NCBI GenBank assembly: GCA_964035575.1
Contig: OZ037882.1
Coordinates: 744,001-808,000, forward strand
Source of the DNA: Rhynchopus sp. YZ270_cl-10
Taxonomy: Eukaryota; Euglenozoa; Diplonemea; Diplonemida; Diplonemidae
Direction of reading: 5' to 3'
Length of the DNA: 64,000 bases
Shown: positions 28,050 to 43,021 of the stretch, one piece after another
Layout of the letters: every line of letters starts with the position of its first letter
Numbering within the stretch: the first letter of the stretch is position 1
Program-made: the position numbers and the translations under genes
The notes under the pieces: generated by a model
What the model was told of the DNA's origin: nothing
Seen by the model: the letters and a program-made list of their open reading frames with translations, nothing else
Databases searched by the model: none

Positions 28050-29790
28050 TTCTCTTTTCTCCCTCCCCACGCAACGTTTACTTAGTAATTGGGTAATGGG
28101 TCATCTTTGCGCGAGATGAGGAGTCCTTTGTTTGGTAAGGGTACTGAGGGGGGGCAGAAATGTTATTCAAAACTGCCCCACACACCACTCTACCAACAGG
28201 AAGTTACCTTTCTCGTCACAGTGCTCAAAATTGTATTATCCTCTTCGCTCCCGCACACAACAAAAAAAAAAACAACAACACACAAAACACTTCGATTTTT
28301 CCCTCTCCCCTTTTCTTCCTTAGCATATCGCAAGAGGTATTTTTTTTTGATAAAACAACTTTGTTGTCAATTCTAAAAAGATTGGAGGCAGCGCTGCTGG
28401 GAAAACAAAAATGGAATGAAAAAAAGACAGAAGCTTTGCTTGTTTTCTTTGAGTACTCAATGTAACCACAACAACCATACTTCAGTTTAACACATTTTTT
28501 TTTTTTCACCTTTTTTGTTTTCCGGCTTTGAGCGCACAAACAAAAGATCCGATCTTTTTTTTGTTGAAAAAAAGGGTGACTAAAGCGGAAAGATTTTTTG
28601 TATAATCCTCTTTTTGTCCCTTTTTTTCCCCCCTCCCAACGTATTTTTTTTATACCACACACACACAAAGCGAGTTGTTTAGAATTTAATTCTTTTTTGT
28701 GTAAGAGCTTCGTTTTTGCATGCTGTATGCCCTGTGTCCACAGAGACGCGCACCTTTCAACTTCCTCACCCACCCTCCCGCCTTTTTGTCTTTATTTTCC
28801 CTTATTTTCCCTTCATCTTCAAATAGAAAAAAAACAACATTCGACCCCGTATTTTCCCCTTACCCCCATCATTATCAACAAACCTCACTTCTAGGTACAC
28901 TTTTCTAGCACAGCGTCGCAGAGAACACTGTCATCGCATTCTCTCTGGGAGGCGTCCCAGAGAGTGCCATGAGTGCAAGCTGAGTCACTTTGTGGCCCTG
29001 TAGCGGTGAACGGTATGTAGTGGAATGGAATGGCATTCATAGTCTCATATACATACCTTTGTGAAATGTCCGTCAGCTCCCACGCTCCCTTCTTCTTCCT
29101 CGCTTATCATCATATCTCTGGCTCATGCTGTACCCGCTTCCTTCGCTCTCTATAATCATCCTTACGACCTCGCATGGTACCGAGCTATTGTTGTCCTCAC
29201 TCCAGCGTGCTATTTGGCTCTCTTCAGAGTCTCTCGCAATCATACTTATTGTTTGGGGAGATAGAAAGAGGGTCTGTAGAATATAATGTTCCTTTATAGT
29301 CTTTACAGCTCGGAATGATCTACACTGCTGTCTTCTAACAGAATTACTCATGGGGTACAGTGCGCTTTGTGCTACCGACATACCCGAGTGAGAAAGAGCA
29401 TACCCCACATCGTACGATGATAAGGCCGCACCGTAGCTGCTTTTTCGTGTCTTTTGCAGGTTATTTTTCTTCCACTACGAGGGTCTTTTTGACGGGAATC
29501 TTTCGGATCTTTCGGGAACAGAATAGAATTCTATTCTCATTTTCACTCAGTCATTCAATAGAATGATGACATAACCGCCTCCTGGTTAGAATTACCTCCT
29601 CTTTTCACCTATTTCTTTTGAACCTTTTTAGAGAGAAGCAGAGCGTTCACCCGAATAGACGTATTGCATGAATCTCTGTAAAGTCCTCTGCAAGCGACGG
29701 GGGGGCTACAGCTTCGTAGTGTACACTGCGAAGGCGTCTTTGAGGGATGGGTTTGCCTTTGGGTTCTTGCTGTGATAAAAAATGGACAGT
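28050..29790. other. Gene-free spacer, 1.7 kb
   Basis: A/T-rich to 28900. A strong hairpin CTCTCTGGGA...TCCCAGAGAG is at 28959-28983. From 28980 to 29760 the base composition is more even and could hide an RNA gene or a decayed exon, but no protein or known RNA is recognised. Confidence 0.4.
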
Positions 29791-29792
29791 GG

Positions 29793-29868
29793 AGATTGCA
29801 CAACTGTGGCAACACAACCGAGGCAACTACACTACTCCAACAATTTATCAAAAAAAAACAGCAAAAAA
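29793..29868 (+). repeat. Repeat module H, copy 4
   Basis: GATTGCACAACTGTGGCAAC, ACAACCGAGGCAACTACAC, ACAATTTATCAAAAAA. It lies about 90 bp upstream of the next start codon, as at 24094. Confidence 0.65.
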
Positions 29869-29955
29869 ATGCAAAATATTTCAACAATTTTTCAACACCC
29901 ACACAGCATTACATACCACCCCTATCTCTTCTCTCTCTTTCTTTCTCCTTCAACA

Positions 29956-30978
29956 ATGTTCTCTGACCCTTATACCAGCGACCGTCTTGCGCGACCAACA
30001 GGACGTTCAATGAGGACTACACCACGGGAAAGTTTGAAGACAGACTTCACCAGCGGAGAATACCGCCCAAGGGAGAGGGAAGGCCGCCGCGCAGTGTGGC
30101 CGGGGAGTTCGCACGACTGCGAGATTTTGCACACCAACAAGCGTCCGGAGCACAGTGTGGAGCGCGGCAGGGCAGCACCCCCGCCCTACGGCGTCGGAAA
30201 GGGGGTCCTCTCCTCGAGACAGACCGGGAGGAAGTTTACCACACTCTCCAACGACATGGCTTCTACCCCGCTCCGCATCACCGACGAGGTCTCCCCTGGG
30301 CGTTCCCCGCTCTCCCCGGGGAGACGGTACAACCATGTACCCAAAGATGGCATCACCTCGGTATTCCTCCCGCCTACTGGAGAGTCTGCAAAACATTCAA
30401 CCAGGTCCAGATCGTGTCCACCGTTGAGTTTGGAGTATAAGGTGCAGACTGGGTTGGCGACGTCCCCACTGAAGACTATATCGGATATTTCAACGCGAGG
30501 AGGTGCAATGGCGGGGGGTGATACGCGGTGGAAGAAGCCGTCTCTGCGGGTGAACCAAGGGTTGAAGCATGAACAGCATTTTGTCGTCTCGATGCAGTCG
30601 CATGCGGAAGGGAAGAGGTCGAGAAGTCATTCCCCGCAGGTCGGTGAGGCAACCCCCCCATCGTACGCATCGAAACGCCGGTTCTGCGCAAACACCTTCC
30701 ACGGCTCCGGAACCGCAGATGCCATGAACAACTGGCACCGCCCCTCGCAATACCAATTCGCCAAAAAAAACCGGTCCCACCAAAACTCCAGTGTCGGTGA
30801 AGCGCTGACAGGACGTGGTCTGCCAGAAGCCCCTCGGGGGAGAAAGGGTGTCCTAGGACATACCCTGACGTATAGAAGTCACTCCGTCACAATCCCCTCA
30901 AAACTCCCGCAAGCCCCAGCGTCTCCATCGAAGGGACATTCTTCAGACGCTTATTGGGCGCACACTAGATTGTGGTAA
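29956..30978 (+). CDS. Basic, Ser/Pro/Arg-rich protein of unknown function
   Basis: 340 residues, strongly basic with no membrane segment. Short Arg/Ser/Pro-rich pieces recur (RSPLSPGRRYNH, RSRSHSP, RGRKGVLGHTLTYRSHS). The composition is like that of microtubule- or RNA-associated disordered proteins, but no domain is recognised. The start ATG at 29956 follows the pyrimidine tract CTTTCTCCTTCAACA; the open frame upstream contains repeat H. Good codon bias supports a real gene. Confidence 0.7.
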   Translation: MFSDPYTSDRLARPTGRSMRTTPRESLKTDFTSGEYRPREREGRRAVWPGSSHDCEILHTNKRPEHSVERGRAAPPPYGVGKGVLSSRQTGRKFTTLSNDMASTPLRITDEVSPGRSPLSPGRRYNHVPKDGITSVFLPPTGESAKHSTRSRSCPPLSLEYKVQTGLATSPLKTISDISTRGGAMAGGDTRWKKPSLRVNQGLKHEQHFVVSMQSHAEGKRSRSHSPQVGEATPPSYASKRRFCANTFHGSGTADAMNNWHRPSQYQFAKKNRSHQNSSVGEALTGRGLPEAPRGRKGVLGHTLTYRSHSVTIPSKLPQAPASPSKGHSSDAYWAHTRLW

Positions 30979-33698
<2,720 letters not shown>

Positions 33699-33866
33699 CA
33701 AAAACAAAAGTTCACACCTCGTTTGCACACCTCTTCATGTAACTGACAATCACCCCCTTGCTCCTTCATCGGCACACACTGCACAGATTCTTTCTTTTGA
33801 CTAAAACTGATTTCTTTATTACACATTTTGACTATTGTGCATAGAGACCTGCCGAGAAGCATCGCC

Positions 33867-36800
33867 ATGGCCAAGCACACTGCGCTGTGCGTGCTGCTGT
33901 GTGCTGCCCAGGTGTACGGACACGGGCACGTCATCACACCACCATCACGTGTGGAGCTCTGTAAGACAGGGGGCAACGCAAACTGCGGGCAGATCATCTG
34001 GGAGCCCTACAGCGTGGAGGGTCCTGACGGGTGGCCGGCAGACGGGACGATTGCGGCAGGAGGTGGACACTCGCGCTTCCCGGAGCTGAACGTGCAGACA
34101 TCGACTCGCTGGGAGAAGGTCGCTGTCACCTCGGGTCCGACCAAATTCGCATGGAAATTCCTCGTGAACCACGTGACGAAGGACTACAAGTACTACATCA
34201 CGCATGCCGGGTGGGACAGTGCTGCGCCCCTGACGCGTGCTACCTTTGAGACAGAGCCCTTCTGTGTAGTGGACGGTGGGATGGTCGAGCCGCCGGCAAT
34301 TGACGAGCACACATGCAACGTGCCGACACGCGAGGGGTACCACATCATTCTGAGTGTGTGGGATGTGGGCGACACGACAAACAGCTTCTTCAACGTGATT
34401 GATGCTCTGTTTTCTGGCGCCAGCCCGCCGGTGCCTGTTCCTGCGCCGACAGTGCCAGCTCCTGTACCGACGTCTCCTGTGACGCCTCCTGTCTGTGCAA
34501 CGTCTGTGCACTGCATGTACGTTGCATGCATGCAGGACCCTGCCTGCTGTGAGTCAGGTGCCTCGTGCGACGTGTACAACACACACTACGCACAGTGCGT
34601 GCAGGCCGCACCGTCGCCGTCCACACCACCCACACCAATGCCGCCGTCGCCTTCGACACCACCTGTCGCAACGCAAGCACCCACACCAGCACCACCCACA
34701 CCCACGCAAGCACCGTGGCCCACGACACCATCAACCCCACCGGTCTGTGCAACTTCTGTGGCCTGCATCTACGCTGCGTGTGAGAAGGACCGTGCCTGCT
34801 GCGAGGAGCCAGGTGCGTCGTGTGCGTACTACAACTCGTACTACGCACAGTGTGTGCAGGGTACAACTTCGCCTTCGACACCACCACCAACACCACCTGT
34901 CACAACCCCGCCTGTGCCTGCACCTGTGCCAGTGACCACGCCTCCTTCCGCCTCCTGCCCAAGCGACACAAGCGGATGCGGCTGCGACTGGACTGACAAC
35001 GGTGCAAAGTGCAACACAGACGACGGGAGCGAGTGCTACTGCAAGTGCTGCTGCCAGCACACCGGACAGTGTGCGTGGCAGGGTGGTGGTGGAGGTGGTG
35101 GCGGTGGAGGCAGCGGGTCGACATGCGCCCTTCCAAGCGGGCTGGACGCAGACGTGGCTGCAGTGGACAACACCGGGTTCGCAACGTGCCACGGGAAGCT
35201 GCGTCTGTCGGGGCTGCAGCTTGTGGGGGCACAGGGTGAGGCTGTGCAGCTGATGGGGATGAGCAGCCACGGGCTGCACTGGTTTGCGAACTGCTACACG
35301 AAGGAAAGCATCACACACCTGGTGACGCGGTGGGGCATCAACGTGTTCCGGGCAGCAATGTACATCGGTGAGGGGGGCTACGGGAACAACCCGGCGCTGA
35401 AGCAGACTGTGCTGGACATTGTGCAGTGGTGCAAGGAGCTCGGGATCTACGTCATTGTGGACTGGCACATGCTGAGCCCCGGGAACCCGAACGACGGTGA
35501 GTACGCCGGGGCAGACGCGTTCTGGCAGGACATGGCACGGACGCTGAAGGACGAGACCCACGTGCTGTACGAGATTGCGAACGAGCCCAACGGTGTGAGC
35601 TGGGGTGAGGTTGTGAGCTACCACAACCGCATCTTGGCGCTGATCCGTGCGGAGGATGCGGAGACAGTGGTGCTTGCGGGGACGCCGACGTGGAGCCAAG
35701 ACATCCACGAGGCAGCGGCGCGCCCTGTGGACCTCCCGCACAACGTCATGTACGTGTTCCACTTCTACGCCGGGTCGCACACACACCTGCAGTCGCGTGT
35801 GCAGGAGGTTGCGTCGCAGATCCCGCTGTTTGTGAGTGAGTGGGGCACGTCTGAGGCGAGCGGTGACGGGGGTCCCTTCCTCGACAACGCGCAGGCGTTC
35901 CTGGAGGGCTTCAAGAGCGCAGGGTCGCAGGGTGTGAAGCTGAGCTGGACGTCGTGGAGTCTGGCGGACAAGGCAGAGGTGTCAGCAGCACTGCAGTCTG
36001 GGGCGTGTGCCTCTGGGGACTGGGACAGTGTGTCGTGCACGGGGAGCTATGTGCGCACGTACATCAGAACGAACGCTGTTCCCTGTGGCGGGGCTGTCCC
36101 TGTCTCAACGAACACACCCACAACTGACGCGCCTACCACAAACGTACCTGCAACACTTGCACCCGCAACAACTGCCCCTGTCACCAGCGCACCCACAACA
36201 GACGCGCCTGCGACCAGCGCGCCGACCACAGACGTGCCTGCAACTAACGCACCCGCAACCGGCATCCCCACCACCACTGCACCTACTACAGACATGCCCG
36301 CTACCAACCCACCCACAACAAACACACCTGCGACCACCGCACCCATGACAGACGTGCCTGCAACCAACGCACCCGCAACCAACGCGCCTGCGACTGACAT
36401 CCCTGCCACCAGCACACCTGCCACCGATATGCCTGCAGCCAACACTGTCTCTCCTGCGACCACTGCACCAGCGACACCCACAACCACCACACCCATCACC
36501 ACCACTGCCCCCGCCACAACCTCTGCACCGATCACAACCAACGCACCCGCAACCAGCGTTCCCTCCACCACTACACCTACTACAGACATGCCTGCCACCA
36601 ACCCACCCTCAACAAACACACCTGCGACCACCGCACCCACCGCCGTCCCCGGCCTCAGCAGCGTGGTCCGCCAGCTCATCAGCGTCACCCTCAGCCTGCT
36701 CCTGGCCTTCTTCGATCAGAGCGCCTTCGTTGCTGCCATCGCTGCCCTCTTGGGCCCCCTTATTGACAGCGTCCAGGCACGCTGGGCCTGCCCACCTGCC

Positions 36801-37307
36801 GCATGCACCAATGGCTGCCCTACCTCTGCCGCTGACAAGCTCACTGCGGGGTGCACACCCCTCTTCGACACACCCGGGCGGATGGCGTCGGTGCTGTCGG
36901 GCATGACAGGGATGGTGGTCGAGATCGAGACACAGAACTCAGCGGAAGGCTCAGATGACGCTGTCCTCCAGGCACTGCAGGCAGAGGCGATGTCACCGTC
37001 AGAGGCCTTTGAGGAGTTCCCTGTGCAATCTGCAGAGGTAGTGAACTCTGAGGTGGTCGTCGAGATGGTGACTTCGTCTCCCGTTTCTCGTGGAAGCGGA
37101 GGTGGAGGAGGAGGAGGTGGTGGGATGAGTGCAGTGCACATCGTTGTGATCATCGGTGTCTGTGTGTTCCTGTTGTTGACGCTCGCCTTGGTGATTTTTG
37201 TTTGTCTGAAAAAGAAGAAGCAAGACAACGTTAAGACAGAACAGAAAAACACCGAAATGAAGCGGAAGGCAGTGTACGATCTTGGTCCGGAGGATTACAC
37301 TGTGTGA
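33867..37307 (+). CDS. Secreted/anchored AA10 lytic polysaccharide monooxygenase - GH5 glycosidase fusion
   Basis: 1146 residues. A signal peptide ends at Gly18, so the mature protein starts with His19 (HGHVITPPSR), the first copper ligand of an AA10 LPMO; the second is probably His102 (FLVNHVTKDYKYYIT), with axial Phe in NSFFNVIDAL. Two cysteine-rich repeats follow (about 208-247, 291-331: VCATSV-x-C...ACCE...YAQCVQ), then a third Cys-rich knot (364-405) and a poly-Gly linker. A GH5 catalytic domain spans about 419-738, with acid/base Glu573 (IANEPNG) and nucleophile Glu658 (FVSEWGTS). A Thr/Pro/Ala mucin-like linker (745-930), an unknown Cys-containing domain, a second Gly run, a membrane span (about 1088-1112) and a short basic tail finish it. 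It should oxidise and hydrolyse cellulose or chitin at the cell surface. AA10 enzymes are mainly bacterial or viral, so transfer is likely. Confidence 0.9.
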   Translation: MAKHTALCVLLCAAQVYGHGHVITPPSRVELCKTGGNANCGQIIWEPYSVEGPDGWPADGTIAAGGGHSRFPELNVQTSTRWEKVAVTSGPTKFAWKFLVNHVTKDYKYYITHAGWDSAAPLTRATFETEPFCVVDGGMVEPPAIDEHTCNVPTREGYHIILSVWDVGDTTNSFFNVIDALFSGASPPVPVPAPTVPAPVPTSPVTPPVCATSVHCMYVACMQDPACCESGASCDVYNTHYAQCVQAAPSPSTPPTPMPPSPSTPPVATQAPTPAPPTPTQAPWPTTPSTPPVCATSVACIYAACEKDRACCEEPGASCAYYNSYYAQCVQGTTSPSTPPPTPPVTTPPVPAPVPVTTPPSASCPSDTSGCGCDWTDNGAKCNTDDGSECYCKCCCQHTGQCAWQGGGGGGGGGGSGSTCALPSGLDADVAAVDNTGFATCHGKLRLSGLQLVGAQGEAVQLMGMSSHGLHWFANCYTKESITHLVTRWGINVFRAAMYIGEGGYGNNPALKQTVLDIVQWCKELGIYVIVDWHMLSPGNPNDGEYAGADAFWQDMARTLKDETHVLYEIANEPNGVSWGEVVSYHNRILALIRAEDAETVVLAGTPTWSQDIHEAAARPVDLPHNVMYVFHFYAGSHTHLQSRVQEVASQIPLFVSEWGTSEASGDGGPFLDNAQAFLEGFKSAGSQGVKLSWTSWSLADKAEVSAALQSGACASGDWDSVSCTGSYVRTYIRTNAVPCGGAVPVSTNTPTTDAPTTNVPATLAPATTAPVTSAPTTDAPATSAPTTDVPATNAPATGIPTTTAPTTDMPATNPPTTNTPATTAPMTDVPATNAPATNAPATDIPATSTPATDMPAANTVSPATTAPATPTTTTPITTTAPATTSAPITTNAPATSVPSTTTPTTDMPATNPPSTNTPATTAPTAVPGLSSVVRQLISVTLSLLLAFFDQSAFVAAIAALLGPLIDSVQARWACPPAACTNGCPTSAADKLTAGCTPLFDTPGRMASVLSGMTGMVVEIETQNSAEGSDDAVLQALQAEAMSPSEAFEEFPVQSAEVVNSEVVVEMVTSSPVSRGSGGGGGGGGGMSAVHIVVIIGVCVFLLLTLALVIFVCLKKKKQDNVKTEQKNTEMKRKAVYDLGPEDYTV

Positions 37308-37575
37308 GAAAGGGGGGTATAAAAAAAGAACTGTAGGTGGTTTGTAGATCACCACAAAAAAAAATGTGCTTTTTTGAAAGCATTTTTTTTTTTTTTTTGA
37401 ATTTTGAGAAAAAAAGTTGAAAATAAATATTCTTCTCTCCCTATTTTATTGAAAATCTATACCAACACAACCGACATAAAAACTTTTGAGTAAGATAGTG
37501 TGTACAGTGAGGACACATGCAGTTTTTTTTTTTTTTTTTGCTTTACATTTTCCTCTTTCATTTTCTTTTTTTTTT
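37308..37575. other. Gene-free spacer after the AA10-GH5 gene
   Basis: A/T-rich with long T-runs; nothing recognisable. Confidence 0.4.
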
Positions 37576-37578
37576 TCC

Positions 37579-37690
37579 GGAGTGTCAGTGCCCTGCGTCT
37601 CTCAGAGGCGTTTTGCACTATTAACTTCTCTTTTTTTAAGTGACTAAGCACGAGAGGCTTAGGTTCATCTTATAAACCTTTCTTTTCTTT
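37579..37690 (+). repeat. Repeat modules C (copy 6) and B (copy 10) in tandem
   Basis: C: GGAGTGTCAGTGCCCTGCG, CAGAGGCGTTTTGCAC, TTAACTTCTC, T-run (37579-37637). B: GTGACTAAGCACGAGAGG, CTTAGGTTCATCTTATAAAC (37640-37690). Confidence 0.78.
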
Positions 37691-37834
37691 TCTTTTTTGT
37701 TCTTTTTTTTTGAACCAAAACCACGGCTACTCCCTTTACTGAGGAGATGGCAAAATTAGGGGAGAAGCCAGAGGGGTGGTTTTCTTCTTGACATCCGAGT
37801 TTGAATTTGGATTTAACGACATTTTCTTTTTTCT

Positions 37835-37910
37835 GCTTACTCATCCAAATGGCTGCCAATCACACAGTAGGTCAGTCGGAGGGTGTGCCTGCATGCAACA
37901 ACTACTCCTT
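37835..37910 (+). repeat. Repeat module D, copy 4
   Basis: CATCCAAATGGCTGCCAATC, ACACAGTAGGTCAGTCGG, GTGTGCCTGCATGC. Diverged but in the right order. Confidence 0.55.
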
Positions 37911-38175
37911 TCTCTGTTTAATGACGAACAAAACAAACTCCCTTTGGCAACGTATGGGACGTCGTACACCTCCTCAATAACGCTTTTGTGGAAGGGGGGG
38001 GGAGGAGGAGGAGAAGATGTGGATGCACTGTAAGGCAAATTCATCTTTTTTAAAATTTTTTTTCATCTTTTTCCATCTTCTATATTCGACAGTTTTATTA
38101 CTCCCCTGCTATTTTTCTCTATTTTTTTTTTTTTTTTTGGGTATTTTTTTTTTCTTCTTTTGATATTTGTTTTCT

Positions 38176-38226
38176 AGGTGACTAAACACGAGGGGTTTAG
38201 AGTCCTTCTTTACAAACTTTTCTATT
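38176..38226 (+). repeat. Repeat module B, copy 11 (stem changed in both arms)
   Basis: AGGTGACTAAACACGAGGGG, TTTAGAGTCCTTC, TACAAACTTTTC. The stem is TAAAC/GTTTA (overlapping a G-run), again changed in both arms. It is preceded by TTTGATATTTGTTTTCT, shared with 27162. Confidence 0.72.
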
Positions 38227-38352
38227 GCACCACACCCGAATAAAATATTGGAAACAAAAAAAAAAAAAATCAACTAAGAACGGACCTCTATTCGGCCCGT
38301 AGTAAAAAAGGCTTTTGGCCAAAACAATAACAAAAAAAAAAAAAAATCTACT

Positions 38353-38395
38353 ATAGTGGTAGTCCATCCTCGGGTGGTCCACACTAAATATACAG
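38353..38395 (+). repeat. Repeat module F, copy 3
   Basis: ATAGTGGTAGTCCATCCTCG, GGTGGTCCACACTAAATA. Confidence 0.55.
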
Positions 38396-38661
38396 TCAAA
38401 AGGAGGAATGTTATATCTTATCATAAGCTGTTCGCGAAGGTGGTACATCTTCGTTGTAAGCTTGGAAAAAGGGATGTGTGAATAAGATCTGGCGTTTCTT
38501 CTCTACCTCTCTCTTGTTGCATTTTTCTTTCTTTTTTTTTTGAATTACTTTTTCTCCCCCGCTTTTAATTTTAAAGGTAACAGTAAGCACCTCATAGTGG
38601 CTCAGACATCATCTGACCAATCATGCCTATTGATGGAAAAAATAATAATAAAAAATTATAC

Positions 38662-38880
38662 CTACAAAAGCGTAGCTTAAAAGGAGAAAATAGTTTCTCA
38701 GATACGGTCGCCAATCACACCCCCTCTAGGGTAATTGAGCAACGAAAAAAAAAAAATCCCCATTTTTTTCCTTTTACTTACCCTATCAGAGTTACTATTT
38801 TTCTTTTGTGCTTTCATTCCAGATTGTCTGGCATCGTCCAGTGGGTCAGTCGGATGTGCCTGCATAACTACCATTTTATT
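38662..38880 (+). repeat. Repeat modules E (copy 3) and D (copy 5)
   Basis: E at 38662-38744: ACAAAAGCGTAGCTTAAAAG, GATACGGTCGCCAATCACAC, CCCTCTAGGG hairpin, AATTGAGCAACG. D at 38801-38880: TTGTCTGGCATCGTCC, AGTGGGTCAGTCGGATGTGC, CTGCATAACTACC. Confidence 0.7.
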
Positions 38881-38977
38881 CGCTCTCATATTTCTCTGTT
38901 GTGAGACTAAAGTTGGGGTGTATGTACAACACACACGCTCTATCTTCACAACAGAATTTCCCATCTTTTTTTTTAAA

Positions 38978-39028
38978 GGTGACTAAGCACAGAGAGGCTT
39001 AGGGTCATCTTACAAACTTTTCTTTTTT
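38978..39028 (+). repeat. Repeat module B, copy 12
   Basis: GGTGACTAAGCACAGAGAGG, CTTAGGGTCATCTTACAAAC, TTTTC. This is a consensus-like copy. Confidence 0.8.
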
Positions 39029-39029
39029 C

Positions 39030-39590
39030 CCCCCATGTGTTCCCCCCAGCCTCTCTTACGCTGACTCAGTGAAGTTCTTTATTCTACCTCAACCGTTCTT
39101 CTTGTGCGCAGGGTACATTCAATCCTACTCGAGTGCGAAGAAGATACACAATTCTATAGAGAGTTAGACACAGAACAGATCTGACGCGAAAAAATACAGG
39201 CTACTCAGCTTCCATCCCTTTCGAGCTTCGACTGAAATGTGTTTTAGCACGTTTCAACCACCCCTTTTTTCTCTTGTTGAGCTCATCTCAAAATCCACTC
39301 CCCGCCTTTTTCCTTCTTTCCCTTTCCCTCTCTTGTACCAGCGTTTCCCCCCTCAGATAACGTTGTTGCATTACTACTTTACCTTTTTCGTTTTAAATGG
39401 GGTTGGCAGTTTCTGTGCTTTATTCCATTTGTACTTTTTTTTTAGTTCTTTTTTTTACCGGTTTCTTGTGCTTTTTTTGTGCACAGAGCAACAAGGTGAG
39501 CCTTCGATGAAAAAGCTTAAGTCACCAAAAACAACCCAACGTAACAGTCTTCCAATAGGTAACACTGGAACCAGAGGAGTTTGTTGTACG
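39030..39590. other. Gene-free spacer
   Basis: Pyrimidine-rich, with short open frames only; none looks like a protein. Confidence 0.4.
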
Positions 39591-39596
39591 TGGTTA

Positions 39597-39639
39597 AGTG
39601 AGTCTTTAAGACTTAGGGTCATCTTATCAACTTTTTCGT
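39597..39639 (+). repeat. Repeat module B, copy 13 (partial)
   Basis: AGTGAGTCTTTAAGACTTAG, GGTCATCTTATCAAC. The hairpin part is TCTTTAAGA; the 3' half is typical. Confidence 0.55.
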
Positions 39640-39740
39640 TCAACTTTATGTGTCTTCAGTGTGGGAAGAGAAGGGGGAACAGCAGGACCAATATGCCTAA
39701 TATTTGTAATGTATTCAAGTCTGCCTTACCTTCTTTCTGA

Positions 39741-41713
<1,973 letters not shown>

Positions 41714-41787
41714 AAAAAGCTCCACCTACCCCTCCTCCATTTATTCCTTGCAACTGACACTACGACAACGATGGTCTCACAGTACCC

Positions 41788-41834
41788 ACTGTGCACGAGA
41801 GTCTTATTTTAGGTTCATCTTATAATCCATTTCT
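41788..41834 (+). repeat. Repeat module B, copy 14 (decayed)
   Basis: CACTGTGCACGAGAGTCTTA, TTTTAGGTTCATCTTATAAT. Only the loop and 3' half are clear. It precedes the next gene by about 75 bp. Confidence 0.5.
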
Positions 41835-41908
41835 GCATATTCCAGCCTTGGGGACAGATTATTTGAATATTATGAGATTTTAAAAAGGAGAAAAAAACAC
41901 ATAAAAAA

Positions 41909-42853
41909 ATGTTCCAACGAAGACGCGTCGGGAACGACAGCCCCCTCGAGAACCTTCCCCGCCAGCACAATGAGATCACCCCCTTTCTTGCCTCCCCGGT
42001 GCGTTCCTTTGGGTCTCCGGTGGCGAAGAAGTTTCAACAGGTTGCTGCGGGGAGTGGTGGGCCGCCTGCGCTGGCAGGATGCAGACAGACGACACGCAGC
42101 GTACTCTCCGACCCACGCGGCATGGACCTTGCAGCTAAAGTACAAGAACAGGAGGCTCGGTTGCACCCCCTCCGCCCTTTACCCCGCGCCCTCGCCACAA
42201 CCACAGCCAAACCCAAAGCTCTCGAAGCAATGGAAGCCTTCATCGAAGCAGAAACCACCCTCCTCCAGAGCCGTGGCGAAGGCAACCCTGGAAGCTACGA
42301 ACGACTAAATATCTATCGGCAAGCCTTCACGATGTTCACAGGCGCGGTAAAAGTGTACAAACCATTTCTAGAAGGGGTCGTGCAGGAATATGAAAATTTT
42401 ATTACGCAGTTGGAGCTTCGCCTGGACACTCCAGGAAAAGCAAAGCAAGAGGTGTTTCGAGAGTTTGAAGCGGAGCTGCAAAATATTCGGATCGCGATGA
42501 GTGCGGAATTAGTGGAAAAGGAGGATGAAGTAGTGAGACGGCAGAAGCAGCTGGACGAGCGGGAAGCGCGCTTTCAGGAAGAGGTGGAAAAACTGTCGCA
42601 CGAAAACGAGCGTCTGCAACAGGAGTTGTCGCGTCTGCATGACCAAAACCTTTCGCTGGCACACAATCTCGTGGACTACCGATTCCAAAGCCAAAAGGCA
42701 GAGCGTGAACTCAAAGAAGCTGAGCAGGTCGAAAGACGCTACAACAAACTGCAAACAGAACATCAAAACCTACTAGACAGCGTTGCGCAGGGAGCTGTCT
42801 ACGACCCTTTAAAATCTCCTCAAGCACACCACCAACCAGTGTTTCCGCTGTGA
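41909..42853 (+). CDS. TSNAXIP1-like coiled-coil protein
   Basis: 314 residues. Residues about 130-170 (ERLNIYRQAFTMFTGAVKVY, KPFLEGVVQEYENFI) resemble the N-terminal domain of translin-associated factor X-interacting protein 1 (an aromatic-rich YKPxLxxxxxEYE motif), a protein linked with cilia and sperm flagella in animals. A long coiled coil follows (about 185-290: EKEDEVVRRQKQLDEREARF, ENERLQQELSRLHDQNLSL). The N-terminal 100 residues are basic and probably disordered. The first ATG of the frame was chosen. The family call is from memory of the motif; the role is likely axonemal or centriolar. Confidence 0.65.
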   Translation: MFQRRRVGNDSPLENLPRQHNEITPFLASPVRSFGSPVAKKFQQVAAGSGGPPALAGCRQTTRSVLSDPRGMDLAAKVQEQEARLHPLRPLPRALATTTAKPKALEAMEAFIEAETTLLQSRGEGNPGSYERLNIYRQAFTMFTGAVKVYKPFLEGVVQEYENFITQLELRLDTPGKAKQEVFREFEAELQNIRIAMSAELVEKEDEVVRRQKQLDEREARFQEEVEKLSHENERLQQELSRLHDQNLSLAHNLVDYRFQSQKAERELKEAEQVERRYNKLQTEHQNLLDSVAQGAVYDPLKSPQAHHQPVFPL

Positions 42854-43021
42854 AGATATGATCAAAACAAAAAAAATCGGGGATTTTCCCGTTTTTTTGG
42901 AAGATTTCTTCATTTGACATCAAAACTGTCAAAATGCATTTAAAAAACTCCAATGAAAAATTACTCCTTTCCAGGAGTAGTTTTTTGTGGTGTCTTTTTT
43001 TTTTTTTTGGAGTATTTTATT

